Origin: Gymnopilus junonius
Lineage: Eukaryota; Basidiomycota; Agaricomycetes; Agaricales; Galerinaceae
NCBI GenBank assembly: GCA_015501075.1
Contig: JADNYJ010000061.1
Coordinates: 145,931-209,930, forward strand
Reading direction: 5' to 3'
DNA length: 64,000 bases
The notes beneath the pieces were generated by a model that was not told the DNA's origin, did not search any database, and saw only the letters and a list, made by a program, of their open reading frames with translations. Positions 54,960-64,000 of the stretch are shown here, piece after piece (position 1 is the first letter of the stretch; every line of letters begins with the position of its first letter). The position numbers and the translations under genes are program-made.

Positions 54960-57900
54960 TCATTTAAGAGGATTATGGGGAGGAGGGCATGACACCGAAG
55001 CACTGCTCGGACCTTGAGCAGACGGACCCTGTGCGTTCAGTTGCTCGATGGTGGCCATTTCATATGTGGGCACAAATTTGAGTCCTGCCTGAATAGCTGA
55101 CATAACACTTGAGAACTCTTGTAAATCGCTCGTCGTACAAGGCTTGGTGCATCAGATAACAAATTTACAATTCGTGAAGTGAAGGTAAGAGGCGCTTAAT
55201 GTCATATTGAATCCGCTTTTGCACCTGGGTAGAGATTGCTGATCGTGAAGTGCTGTGCTGTCGACGTGCCACTGCCTGGGTATGTTTTACTTGCTTCCTT
55301 ATGATATTCTTCCAGACTCAAATCAGGAGATGAGTCAGATCCCGAGGAGCTCCTGGAATCATCTTCTTGACTCTCGCCAGTCTCTTGATTGCTGAAAGTA
55401 GTCATATCTCCTCTGAGAGACTGAATATCAACTGGATCGAATGATAGGTGCGGTAGTGCAGGTGGGGGCGAACTGCGGCAGGGAAAGTAGTTTTGCTGTG
55501 ATCCAAAATATTCTGGGCTTCAGAAATTGACTTTGGAAAGGTAAAAGGTAATTCTTGACCAGATTTGATCCATCCTTCGATCAAGAGGCGAGTTCCATGG
55601 AGATGTTTGCAAGCACCACCTCGTGAGATGAAATCCAGGCAGGTACATTGAGCAATTCCAGAATGATGAATATGGATGTCGTAGACTTCAGGTTGAAGGA
55701 CTACGTGACGAAGAGGAGCACTTGAGTAGCATTTCCCAAAGAAGGTGTCAGGGTTGAGTTTCCAAACGTACAGCAGAGAATGCTGTATAAGCTGTTCAGC
55801 GCTTGCATCTGGACAGGATCAATGCTCCACCAGCAAATTGCAGTGGACCTTTGCTTTTCTCTCTGCCAAGCAAGGTCAGCATGTATTTCAACAAGGTTTG
55901 CCCACCCGCTACATGTCCATGAAAAGTAAAGCTAGCCATTCGGCATAGTCTTATTGTGCTTTGCGATGACTGTAAACTCCAGGAAGGATCCGGTAATTAG
56001 AATGCTGATGAGAAAATCAAAATGAAGATGGTGCCCAGAGTGCAACCAAATGGCCAGATATTTGCGCTTTAAAATAGCATTGAAGGATTCAAGGTGATTC
56101 ATTGTCGGAATGACACCTTCAACAGGTATTTGAAGTAGGGTTGATGCCTTAACTCACCCCCACTCAGACCAGCTTTGCCACATTGCTAAAGGCATCCAGT
56201 GCTCGAGAAGATAATCCAAGTGTTTGATACCGCCCTTTGCAGGGAGGTATGAATCTGCGTCTGGATTCTGGGAGTGTTGAACAAATATTTCCTGCTGACG
56301 TGAAAGGAGACCCAGCTGACGGAGTGTTCAATTGTCGAGATCAATCTAAAGTATAAAAAAGACAATCAGAGTTTATTTGAAGAAGCGAAATATAAGTATA
56401 AGGGGCGGACTGACTGCACTTCGAGATTCTTTATCGCGTTCACAACCCAATCTTTCCAGTATGCATTGCCACCTTTGCAATGGACAGCTGTCTTCCGGTG
56501 ATTAGTCCAGCACTGACAAAGGTGGAATTTGCAAAGCAGGAGACAAATGGACAGCCAGACTCTTAACAATGCCCCACACTCCTTGGTGTCAGTATCTGTG
56601 ATTGCGACAAATGGCATGAAGAACTCATGTGTAGTGGAGTGCTTTCCGAGGTACATTTTCCATTTAATGATGAGTTCTTCCAAGATGTCAGTATTGTAGC
56701 CTGCATGCATTGCTTGGTTTCCTGCAGGTGCAGAAAAGAGAAAGAATGCAACTGGTACTCCTTTGCCATTCTCATCACGGCCTAGGGCAATGAAGAGCAG
56801 TAGATGCAATGTGCAAATTCCGAAAGTGCCATCCAGTATAAGCTGTGAGTGGTGTATGTACTTCCAGGCTGCTTCCTTCATTTCTGGGGTCAAGATGCAG
56901 ACTTTAAAATGTTCACCTGCTTCGCTATGAGCTGCATAATAAAATATAGCATTTGCAATTTCTGGGCAGTAATCTGAAGAAGATGGATCAAGCCAGTCAT
57001 CAATATTATACTGTGGCAGCTTGCGAGTGTCGACACCAAGTCGACGGCTGAATTTGCGGTAAAGAGTGGTGTTGTCCATTGGGAGCAGGTGGTATTGAAC
57101 ATTAATGGTCTTTGGGTCCATATCTTGCATTCCATGGTATTCCTTCTTCTCTATCATTTCCGGTTATGAGACTGTATAGCTGTAATACTGGGATTTTTAT
57201 GTTCCTGGTCAGTAATTTGAATACAAAAGCAAATGAGGACTTAAAGCTCCAACCTACCTGGTGCCAACTTCAAGCTGTTCTAGTGCAACCTCATAAATGT
57301 GCTCATGGAGAGGGATAGCGGGGAGGCACTTAAGAGTCGCTGTTTGACATTCAGCATCATGAGCGAGACAACCTGTAATCCGCATTATTTCACCATCGCT
57401 AACTCATTCAACAATCTCGGCATGTGCAATGCAGCCAGTGAAGTCGAATGGGACACATTGCTCCCATGTTTTCATGCTTGAAGTGGCTAAGGATTGTTTC
57501 TTCTGTTCGCGTTCTTGCCTAGCCTTAGGATCATAACCACATGCACTTTCGAAAATGATTAGTATTGAAAAAGTAGTACTACAAAAGCATGCTCGAGAAG
57601 CCATGCTAAGTTATACCATTGAAACAAAATGCACCTTCACTTGTCTCCATCCTCGACATTCCAACTTGTACTCCATTGAACATTCCAATGACTTTCCAAT
57701 GAAGAACAGGATTCCTCATCGAGGCCAAGTTGCTCCAATAATTGCCGTGCTTGACGCTGGCTGCTCGCATCACCTTTGGTAAAATGGTGGCAAGTTTCAC
57801 TAGATTCTGTGTAAAGTTGAGAGACCTGCTTAGCCTGCTCAGGCGTGTGAGCCAAGTGTCGTGTCTGAACCTTTCGAGGAATTAGAAACTTTGAGGATAT

Positions 57901-58076
57901 ATAGAAAGAGACTGAACATCATACCCTGGCGGTCGAATTATCAAGAGCAGGAACTATTAGAGGAACAGCCTGTAAATGAAAAAAATGGTCAGCACATATA
58001 TGGATAGGGGGTGCAAGGATATAGTTACCTGGGTCGTATAGGCCAAGTCCACTGGAACGGCGATATCGAAAGGCAT
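54960..58076 (-). pseudogene. MULE (Mutator-like) transposase with SWIM zinc finger
   Basis: Small 5' exons at 58076-58029 (MPFDIAVPVDLAYTTQ), 57969-57925 and 57870 onward, with good GT-AG introns. Next come ACGYDPKARQ and FDFTGCIAHAEI (zinc-binding FLYWCH/WRKY-type region), YEVALEQLEVG, then LGVDTRKLPQYNIDDWLDP and the MULE core: LILDGTFGICTLHLLLFIAL (first Asp), FVAITDTDTKECGALL (second Asp) and LCKFHLCQCW. GVIPTMNHLESFNAILKRK follows, then a SWIM finger CTCLDFISRGGACKHLHG near 55620, and a Ser/Asp-rich C-terminus ending NPLK at 54960. Stops at EIVE-stop-VSDGE and WG-stop-VKAS are TGA at Arg positions, with a TAG after MPNG. The long core frame (57157-56366) is intact. Terminal repeats were not identified. 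Confidence 0.85.
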
Positions 58077-58408
58077 GTAATGCGTAAGTGCCAGAAACCA
58101 GGAAGGAGGGGAGACTTTGGAAAGAGGGCTTACAAGCAGAAACAGACTTGATTCTCCTTGAGTTTGAAGACCTGCAGCTCTGGCTGCTATGCCCAAGGCA
58201 TTGCCTTTCGAATTCGCATCTCTCAAAAGTTCAACACATCCAGAATACGATGGATGAACAGCGGTTGCATATCATTTTCAGAACTTGCGATGGCATGCCT
58301 TGCATTGAGAGTCTTCAAAATGAAATCTATCTGTATCGAGTACTGCAATTTCTGCTAAAGGAATAGTCTGAAAAAAATGTACCTTTTGACTTGGTTTCAT
58401 TGTCTTTC
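58077..58408. other. Upstream region of the MULE gene
   Basis: Presumed promoter and leader of the MULE transposase gene, up to the border of gypsy D. No motif stands out. Confidence 0.35.
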
Positions 58409-58853
58409 TGTTACGACGTTGATGACAGAACCTAATCTGATAAGATAAGGTCTGGCGTAGTAGTTGTAGAGGTCATTCGATGAAGTCCGCTAAGGTATTG
58501 TCTTCGACAGAAGAATGCCTTAGTGGTTCAAGTTCGTCTTGGTTGTTACAAGAGATATTAGATTCTCAAGAACAAGCTGAAGTACATCGTAGTCTAGCTA
58601 CAGTATATATACTATTTGGGTTTGATAATAATATAATGAAATGATAACGAAACAGGGGAATCGGAAAGGGGTGATCATCATTGGGGCAATGCAAGGGATG
58701 ATGATCAAAAAGGAAAGATTGTCCACATATGTGTAAGAAGGTAAATGATCATCTTTGTGAGCAAAGATGATCATGAAGAAACTATAAATAACAAATTGTT
58801 CGATAAATGATAAAAGAAATGAGGGGCACGTGATAAGATAAGAGATCATAACA
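58409..58853 (-). repeat. 3' LTR of gypsy D (445 bp)
   Basis: TGTTACGACG to ATCATAACA on the plus strand, giving TG...CA ends in both directions. Borders rest on these ends and the adjacent purine tract, because the 5' LTR is outside. Confidence 0.8.
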
Positions 58854-58869
58854 TTACCCCCCTACTAAG
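58854..58869 (-). other. Polypurine tract of gypsy D
   Basis: TTACCCCCCTACTAAG on the plus strand, a purine run with GGGGGG on the element strand, directly inside the 3' LTR. Confidence 0.65.
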
Positions 58870-58886
58870 AATTGAAGCCCCTGGCT

Positions 58887-60060
58887 TCAATAATGGGGCT
58901 CACCACTCAAATTGTTTTCTGCCTCCTCTCCCTGCCAGGAGTCGTGTGCTTCGTCATACCAGTCGTTCGGCGTGTTGTCGATGTTGTTGATGTCCGCGAG
59001 TTGTTCTTCCGTGAATTCATAGGTGTAACCTATGAACTCCCCATCACTTTGTCGGATCGGTCATCAACTACAGTCGATCGAGTTATGGCCAGGATGGTAC
59101 TGGCGGCAGTGTCGGCAGCGGTAGCTGCGGCAGTCCGCCTGCCAATGGTTCGCACTGCTGCAGACAAAGCAGCATCGTCGTGGGCTTGGTCGAGGGTTCG
59201 TCGGGGTTCGAGCGGGTCGGGGTGGTATCGGAGAAGGTAAGGTGTAGGCAGGAGGGTCATTTCAGGTGGCGTTCTGGGCAGAGGTCATCTGCATGGTAGC
59301 AAGTGGGTGTCTTCGGGGGGTGGTGATGGGCGGCATGGTTGGGGGTGGTGCATGGGAGCGTGCCAGAAGGGGTCCTGGGGAGCAGTCATCGACGAAGATG
59401 GTGTTGACAAATCGTTCGTCGCGAGGAGGAAAGGGCAAATGGGTCTGTGGGGCGGTGTCATAAATAGAGGGAAGGTGGTAAGGTTCTTCCTCGGACCTAA
59501 TAGCAGACGTTCTCCTTGTCGTCTACTGCTGATGAGGAGAGGGTTGATGGCTCTTTCGAGCCGGAAGCGCATAAGGGTCTCAAACAGTTGTAACGACTTT
59601 GTTCGAGATGCCTTGACTATTTTGCGATGGCATAGGGTTCGGTCGGTTTCATGTTTGAATTGACGGAGGGTATCCCTGAGGAAGGGATCAGACTGGAGGA
59701 CTTCGAGAGCAGTGGAGTAGCGGTGGGGATGGTTAAGGAACTGTTCGAGTTCCTTGTGTGTCAGCTGTTGGAAATCGACAAAGTCGAGTAAGTTGAGGAA
59801 GTCCTCAACAGAATGGAGGGGGGTGTGTACCATAGGGATGGGAGGTGGGTACCTCATAGAGGGAGCATCATTCGGATCGGGTGAATCGGAGGAGGAGTCC
59901 GTTTGGGAGAGGCGACTTCAGTCCTAATGCGAGAAGAAGAGGGGGCGGGGGTCGGTTCAAGCGAAGGTGCATTTGCTTGGGCCAAGCGAGTGCGTATCAT
60001 TGAGGGAGACGAGTTGGGAGTGGAGGCAGCAGTGCGGGTTCGAGTGGAAAAGTGGGGCAT
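58887..60060 (-). pseudogene. Sense accessory gene of gypsy D with Cys/His zinc knuckles
   Basis: From ATG 60060 (MPHFSTRTRTAAST) a Ser/Thr/Pro-rich segment runs to 59854. The next frame (59857 on) holds VEDFLNLLDFVDFQQL, HKELEQFLNHPHRYS and LQLFETLMRFRLERAI. A third frame reads DERFVNTIFVDDCSPGPL and a double knuckle with CCFVCSSANHWQADC and YRCRHCRQYHPGHNSIDC (CX2CX4HX4C, then CX2CX5HX4C spacing). It ends with an acidic tail YTYEFTEEQLADINNID to EPHY at 58887. Three TGA stops fall at Arg positions, two of them adjacent. Zinc knuckles suggest nucleic acid binding, as in Gag, and the role is unknown. It lies between pol and the 3' LTR on the pol strand. Confidence 0.65.
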
Positions 60061-60116
60061 GTTTGTGGAAGATGATAGAAGAACTGAGGAAAAGGAGGGG
60101 AACTGGTTCACTTGTT

Positions 60117-60443
60117 TTATAGGTGTTCCAGGTATTCTTCCAAGATCGTCTTCAGTTTCTTGATCAAATGCTTTGAGGCTTTCTCCTTGATGGGGGTGAT
60201 CATTTCAGTCTCCCATCTTGAGGTTTCTCTGTCGATCATCAGCGTGGTAATAATAGCATTCTTCTCATGCTCACTGTCCCAGGTCATATTCTTGGATAAA
60301 GGAGCAGGAGGTTCTCAGGTGAACTTCCATTCCCAATAGGTGATCCTCATCTCTTCGGGCATAGGTGGCGGTTTTGGAAACGTAAAGAGGTCTACCATAA
60401 ACATATCATCGTGGTAGAGGGGGGATGCAGTGTTCAGGTTCAT
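60117..60443 (-). pseudogene. Small ORF overlapping the pol stop in gypsy D
   Basis: ATG at 60443-60441 overlaps the pol stop TGA at 60442-60440 (ATGA). The frame encodes about 108 residues: MNLNTASPLYHDDMFMVDL, FPKPPPMPEEMRITYWEWKF, one TGA at an Arg position, NMTWDSEHEKNAIITTLMI, MITPIKEKASKHLIKKLK and EYLEHL, ending TAA 60117. The C-terminal part looks helical. The ORF may be the first part of the accessory gene at 60060, joined by splicing or reinitiation. No family is recognised. Confidence 0.5.
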
Positions 60444-63400
60444 AGTTGGTATGGTGGTAGGTGATGAAGTTGTTTGTAAACTTCAAGTTTTTCTGATGTG
60501 TTGGCAAGGTTTGATCTGGGTTCCCATGATGCTTCGGTTATTGGATAGCCGAGCCACTTAACGTGGTATTGATAGCATCCATTTCAGTACTTTCAGTGGT
60601 TCAGAATCATTTTGACCTCATATTCTGGTACTCCATCAATCATTTCAGGGGGTGGTTGAGTGAAGTTCCGGCCGTGAACCTGTGTTTCCATGTAGGGCAT
60701 CAGCAACATTGCATGGAAGATGTCGTGAATCTTCCATGTCTTGGGCAGTTGTAGTTGATACGTGAGAGGTCCTAGGACGTGTTTGATCTTGAACGGTCCT
60801 TCCCTTCTTGGTGCCAGTTTCTTGTTGTACCGTGTCTTGAGATTTCTCGAATCGAGCCATACCTTTTGTCCTTCTTTGAATGGTACAAAGTTGGACTTTC
60901 ATTGATCAGCCATTCTTGCTCTTGCCAGTTCGTGTGCGGCAAGGGCTTCTTTCCTGTCTGAGATGAGGTTCTTTAGTTTTTCCTCTACTGAGGGAAACTT
61001 CGTGTTTTCAAACGTGGTGGGAATTGTGACAGGATTAGTCCCAAACATGAGTTCGAATGGGGTTCTCTGCCTGTCGGCATGTCTTTGATCATTATGGACG
61101 AATTCCAGGGTGCCAACATGTTGTTTCCAGGTGGTCAGGTTCGAGGAGCAATAGATAGCGAGATACGCTTCTATTTCCTGATTAAATCATTCCGTGGTAC
61201 CATCTGACTAAGGATGATATGCCGTTGACAGTTTTGACTTGATTCCAAGGAGTTTGAGCAGTTCTTGGAAGGTTCTAGCAGCGAATTGGGGTCCTCTATC
61301 GGAAATAATACTGTCCGGTAGGCCAAATTGCTTGAATAGGTTGTCCTGTAGGAGTAATGCCACTCCTTCTTGCGAAAGAGTTTTCGAGCAAGGCATGATG
61401 ATTACCCCCTTTGTAAGTCCGTGATTGACCATGATCAATAAAGAGTCAAATCCGTCGATGTTAGGGAGGTCCGTGATCATATCCATAGAGCATTGTGCAA
61501 ATGGTCTCATGGATTTGGCTCCTTCGATCGGGTGTAAAGAGGGATTCGCCAGGTTTCGGTTGATCTTGAATTGCTGGCATAGTCCGCATCCTTTGACATA
61601 ATTCTTGATGAATGTTCGCATTCCGGGCCACCAGTACAGTTGTCGTACAGCGTTGTACGTTTCCAGTTCTCCGGGGTGTCCTGCGGTGACTGAGTCATGG
61701 TACATCGCGATGATTTTCCTGTGTAGTTCCTGGTCATCGGGAATATAGTTCTTTTTCTTGTAAAAGATCAATTCGCCGATGCCTTCCATCTGCATTGTTT
61801 CCCAGTCATCTAAGTCTTTTGCAAGACTTCGAGGTCCTTCTTGAGTGAGAAGTTTTAATGCATCCACTACATCTTTGTCCTGTTTCCTAGATTGGGTGAT
61901 TTCCATTTGGAGATCGGCATCAATCAAATTTATAAATAGACTCTCCGGAAGGAGAATCTTGTCTTCATTGTCATGATCCTCATCGGGGATCATGTCCGGT
62001 CTTCGCGAGAGGGCATCCGATTGAACCATTTTACTTCCGGGGAGGTGGACCAGTTGTATATCATATTCCGAGAGGAATAGAGACCATCTTGCTTGGCATC
62101 TATTCAATTTTTGAGTACTTCTAAAGTACATCAAATTCTTGTGATCAGAATAGATGATCATTGTGAATGTCGATCCTTGAATGTAGTGTCTCCATTCTTT
62201 GAGGGATCGGATCATCGCCAATAGTTCTCTGTCATAAATCTCATAGTTTCTCTCAGTGGGAGAGAACGTCTTCGAGATGAACGCCACTGGGTGTCAGTCT
62301 CCATTGCTGTCCAACTGTGTTAAGACTGCTCCAGATGCGTACTTTGATGCATCGCATTCAATCTGGAATTGTTTTGCAGTGTCTGGCATGGTCAAGACGG
62401 TTCTTCCATGAATTTTCGTTTCAATAGTTCGAATGATTTCTTGGCATCTTCATTCCATTCGAAGCTATGGTCCTTTTTTAATAGCTCGTTAAGCGCACGA
62501 GCTATTTCTGAATATTTCCTGATAAATCGCCTGTAAAAGTTTCCGAATCCTAAGAAGGATCAGACCTGTTTTACGTTCTTCGGTTCTGGCCAGTCAGCTA
62601 TACTGCTGAGTTTCGAAGGGTCCATCGAGATCTTTCCTTCTTGGATAATCATTCCAAGATAATCGATTTTCATTTGGGCGAATGCGCATTTTTCTGGTTT
62701 CAAATACAAGTCATTGTCCTGGAGTATTTGAAGTACTTCTTTGTCATCTGTTCCAGTTTCTTCTTATCTTTGTGGAAGATAAGAATGTTGTCCATGTAGA
62801 TGATAACGAATCCTTGATGGACGACGTCCTTAAACATCAAGTCCATCATTGACTGGAAGGTCGCCAGGGAATTACACATGCCGAAGAACATGACCGTTGG
62901 TTCGAATAGTCCCTTGTTCATTTTGAATGCCGCTTTCCATTGGTCACCATCCTTGATCCGAATGTTGTTGTAACCCCATCGGATGTCAAGTTTAGTGAAA
63001 TACTTGGCTCCTTTGAGTTTGTCCATGAGTTCGGGGATCAGAGGGAGGGGATAGGCGTTCTTGACTGTCCATTCATTTAGGTACTGGTAGTCTTGACAGG
63101 GTCGAAGCTTCCCATCTTTCTTTGATACGAAAAAGAAGGGGGAAGCCATAGACGATTTAGACAGTTGAATATATCCTTTCTTCAGGTTTTCCTCCAGGAA
63201 TTTGTCCAATTCGGTATCCTCAGAGGGCGTCAGAGGATACGTCTTGAAGACTTTTGGTTGAAAACCTTCCTTGAGTTCGATCTTATGGTCCCAAGATCGA
63301 GATTCAGGGAATCGGTTGGCAGTGTCCTTATCGAAGATGTCCAGGTAGTCATGGTATTCCGGTGGGATCATTTCTTTGAGCAGTTTTTCTTCCTTCTTCA

Positions 63401-63999
63401 CATCGTGCTTCTGAGCGAAGATTTGTGAGGAAGTCAGTTTTGCGTTGATCCAAATTTCATTGTCACTCTCAGGGATGTCCCAAATCTCCTTCATTTCCGG
63501 AAGGGGTTTGTTACCTAGAAAGGAAATGATTAAATCCGAAGAGTCATCCAGTTGATTGACCTGTTGGATTTCCTCATCGGGTACTTCTTCTACTTGGGAA
63601 GTAGTAGTGATCTCCCTATTGAGTTTGACGTGTCCATTTTTCCAGTTGATGTCCGGGTTGTTTTCTTTGAACCAAGGAAAACCAAGAATGATCTTCTGTT
63701 TTCCTAGGCCAGTGACCAGTAGGCGTTCCGTTCAGGGTTGTCCATCTATGTCGACTTTAGATCAACATAGCGCTTGATGGTTCCCTTTTTGTTCGGGTTC
63801 CGTCTACGTTGAAGACTCGAATTTCCTTTTCCAGTGCCTTTGTTACCAGGTTGTGTTTCTTCGTGAAGTTCTGGTCGATGAACTTCCCTTTTGCTCCAGT
63901 GTCTCCAGAGCAGTTCCAACGATTTTTTTCTGTTCTCGGTCTCGAATGAAAAGGGCAATTGGAGCGATTTATTTTCAATTCGAGCCGAGACTACAGAAT
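60440..63999 (-). pseudogene. pol: pol of gypsy D (PR-RT-RH-IN-chromodomain)
   Basis: Protease block DTGAKGKFIDQNF near 63880. The reverse transcriptase (63494-62700) has KKDGKLRPCQDYQYLN and IIYMDNILIF, where the second Asp of the YMDD motif is Asn. RNase H reads IECDASKYASGAV and YDRELLAMIRSLKEW. The integrase has a zinc part near 61580-61700 (CGLCQQFK), then SMDMITDLPNIDGFDS, IISDRGPQF and a third block with TAG and TGA breaks. The chromodomain YQYHVKWLGYPITEASWEP lies near 60520, and the stop is TGA 60440. TGA replaces Arg before SFLGF, before HPVAF, before FNQEIE, before KSNF and twice before the chromodomain core. The 359-codon frame 62287-61208 is intact. Confidence 0.9.
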
Positions 64000-64000
64000 A

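Larger units (their letters stand above)
58409..64000 (-). mobile_element. Ty3/gypsy chromovirus D (different family, 5' part beyond the window)
   Basis: Begins on the left with a 3' LTR (58409-58853). Moving right are a purine tract, an accessory region in sense orientation, and pol (chromodomain, integrase, RNase H, reverse transcriptase, protease). Gag and the 5' LTR lie past base 64000. It shares no close sequence with the A/B/C family. It retains many CG dinucleotides, so it is probably younger, but it already carries at least eight TGA stops at Arg positions and a YMDN reverse transcriptase motif. Confidence 0.9.

Overview
The window reads as a chromosome segment of a mushroom-forming basidiomycete (Agaricomycetes). 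The evidence is an F-box gene of the fungal type, short 49-63 nt GT-AG introns, a FunK1-type fungal kinase, and tnp2 and MULE transposases of the kinds common in these genomes. The species cannot be read from the sequence. No rRNA, tRNA, CRISPR array or bacterial-style operon was seen.

Layout. Positions 1-10.7 kb are gene space: an F-box gene (minus, runs off the left edge), a divergent ER/vacuolar-sorting Vps3844-like membrane protein, two uncharacterised genes, a MITE-like repeat, and a membrane-anchored glutaredoxin-fold protein that lacks the active-site cysteine. A decayed glycosyltransferase-like gene marks the edge (11.8-12.9 kb). From 13 to 49.7 kb the window is a nested transposon island. 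It holds Ty3/gypsy chromovirus copy A (13117-20369, TSD GCTGA); the LTR and gag of a second gypsy family (element E), split by a Tc1/mariner element (21210-22791) and by a complete Ty1/copia (copia 1, 22934-29646, TSD AGGGG); an inverted, internally deleted copia 2 (30639-36189); the 3' end of a gypsy copy C (36190-37502); and gypsy copy B in reverse (42409-49723). Between C and B lie the 3' end of a tnp2 (CACTA-like) transposase gene, a FunK1 kinase pseudogene and a coiled-coil gene. The 5' part of the same tnp2 gene lies beyond B on the opposite strand. After that come a spliced gene of unknown function (53.4-54.6 kb), a MULE transposase pseudogene with a SWIM zinc finger (55.0-58.1 kb), and the 3' two thirds of a different gypsy chromovirus, D (58.4 kb to the right edge).

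Main conclusions. (1) Almost every in-frame stop in the transposons is TGA at a position where Arg (CGA) is expected. Paired copies show the reciprocal products of one CpG, TG in one and CA in the other, so the island has decayed by CpG deamination, presumably through cytosine methylation. The RT catalytic Asp pair of gypsy A and B was lost this way, a different Asp in each. (2) The target-site duplication GATAA and the tnp2 gene are split between C and B in opposite orientation, which is the footprint of an inversion between two inverted gypsy copies. (3) The gypsy A/B/C family carries a spliced antisense gene (coiled coil, Cys clusters, acidic tail) between pol and the 3' LTR. (4) Gypsy D carries a sense accessory region there instead, opened by an ATGA stop-start overlap with pol. 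The antisense gene is the best candidate for an under-described system. No defence or biosynthetic system was seen.
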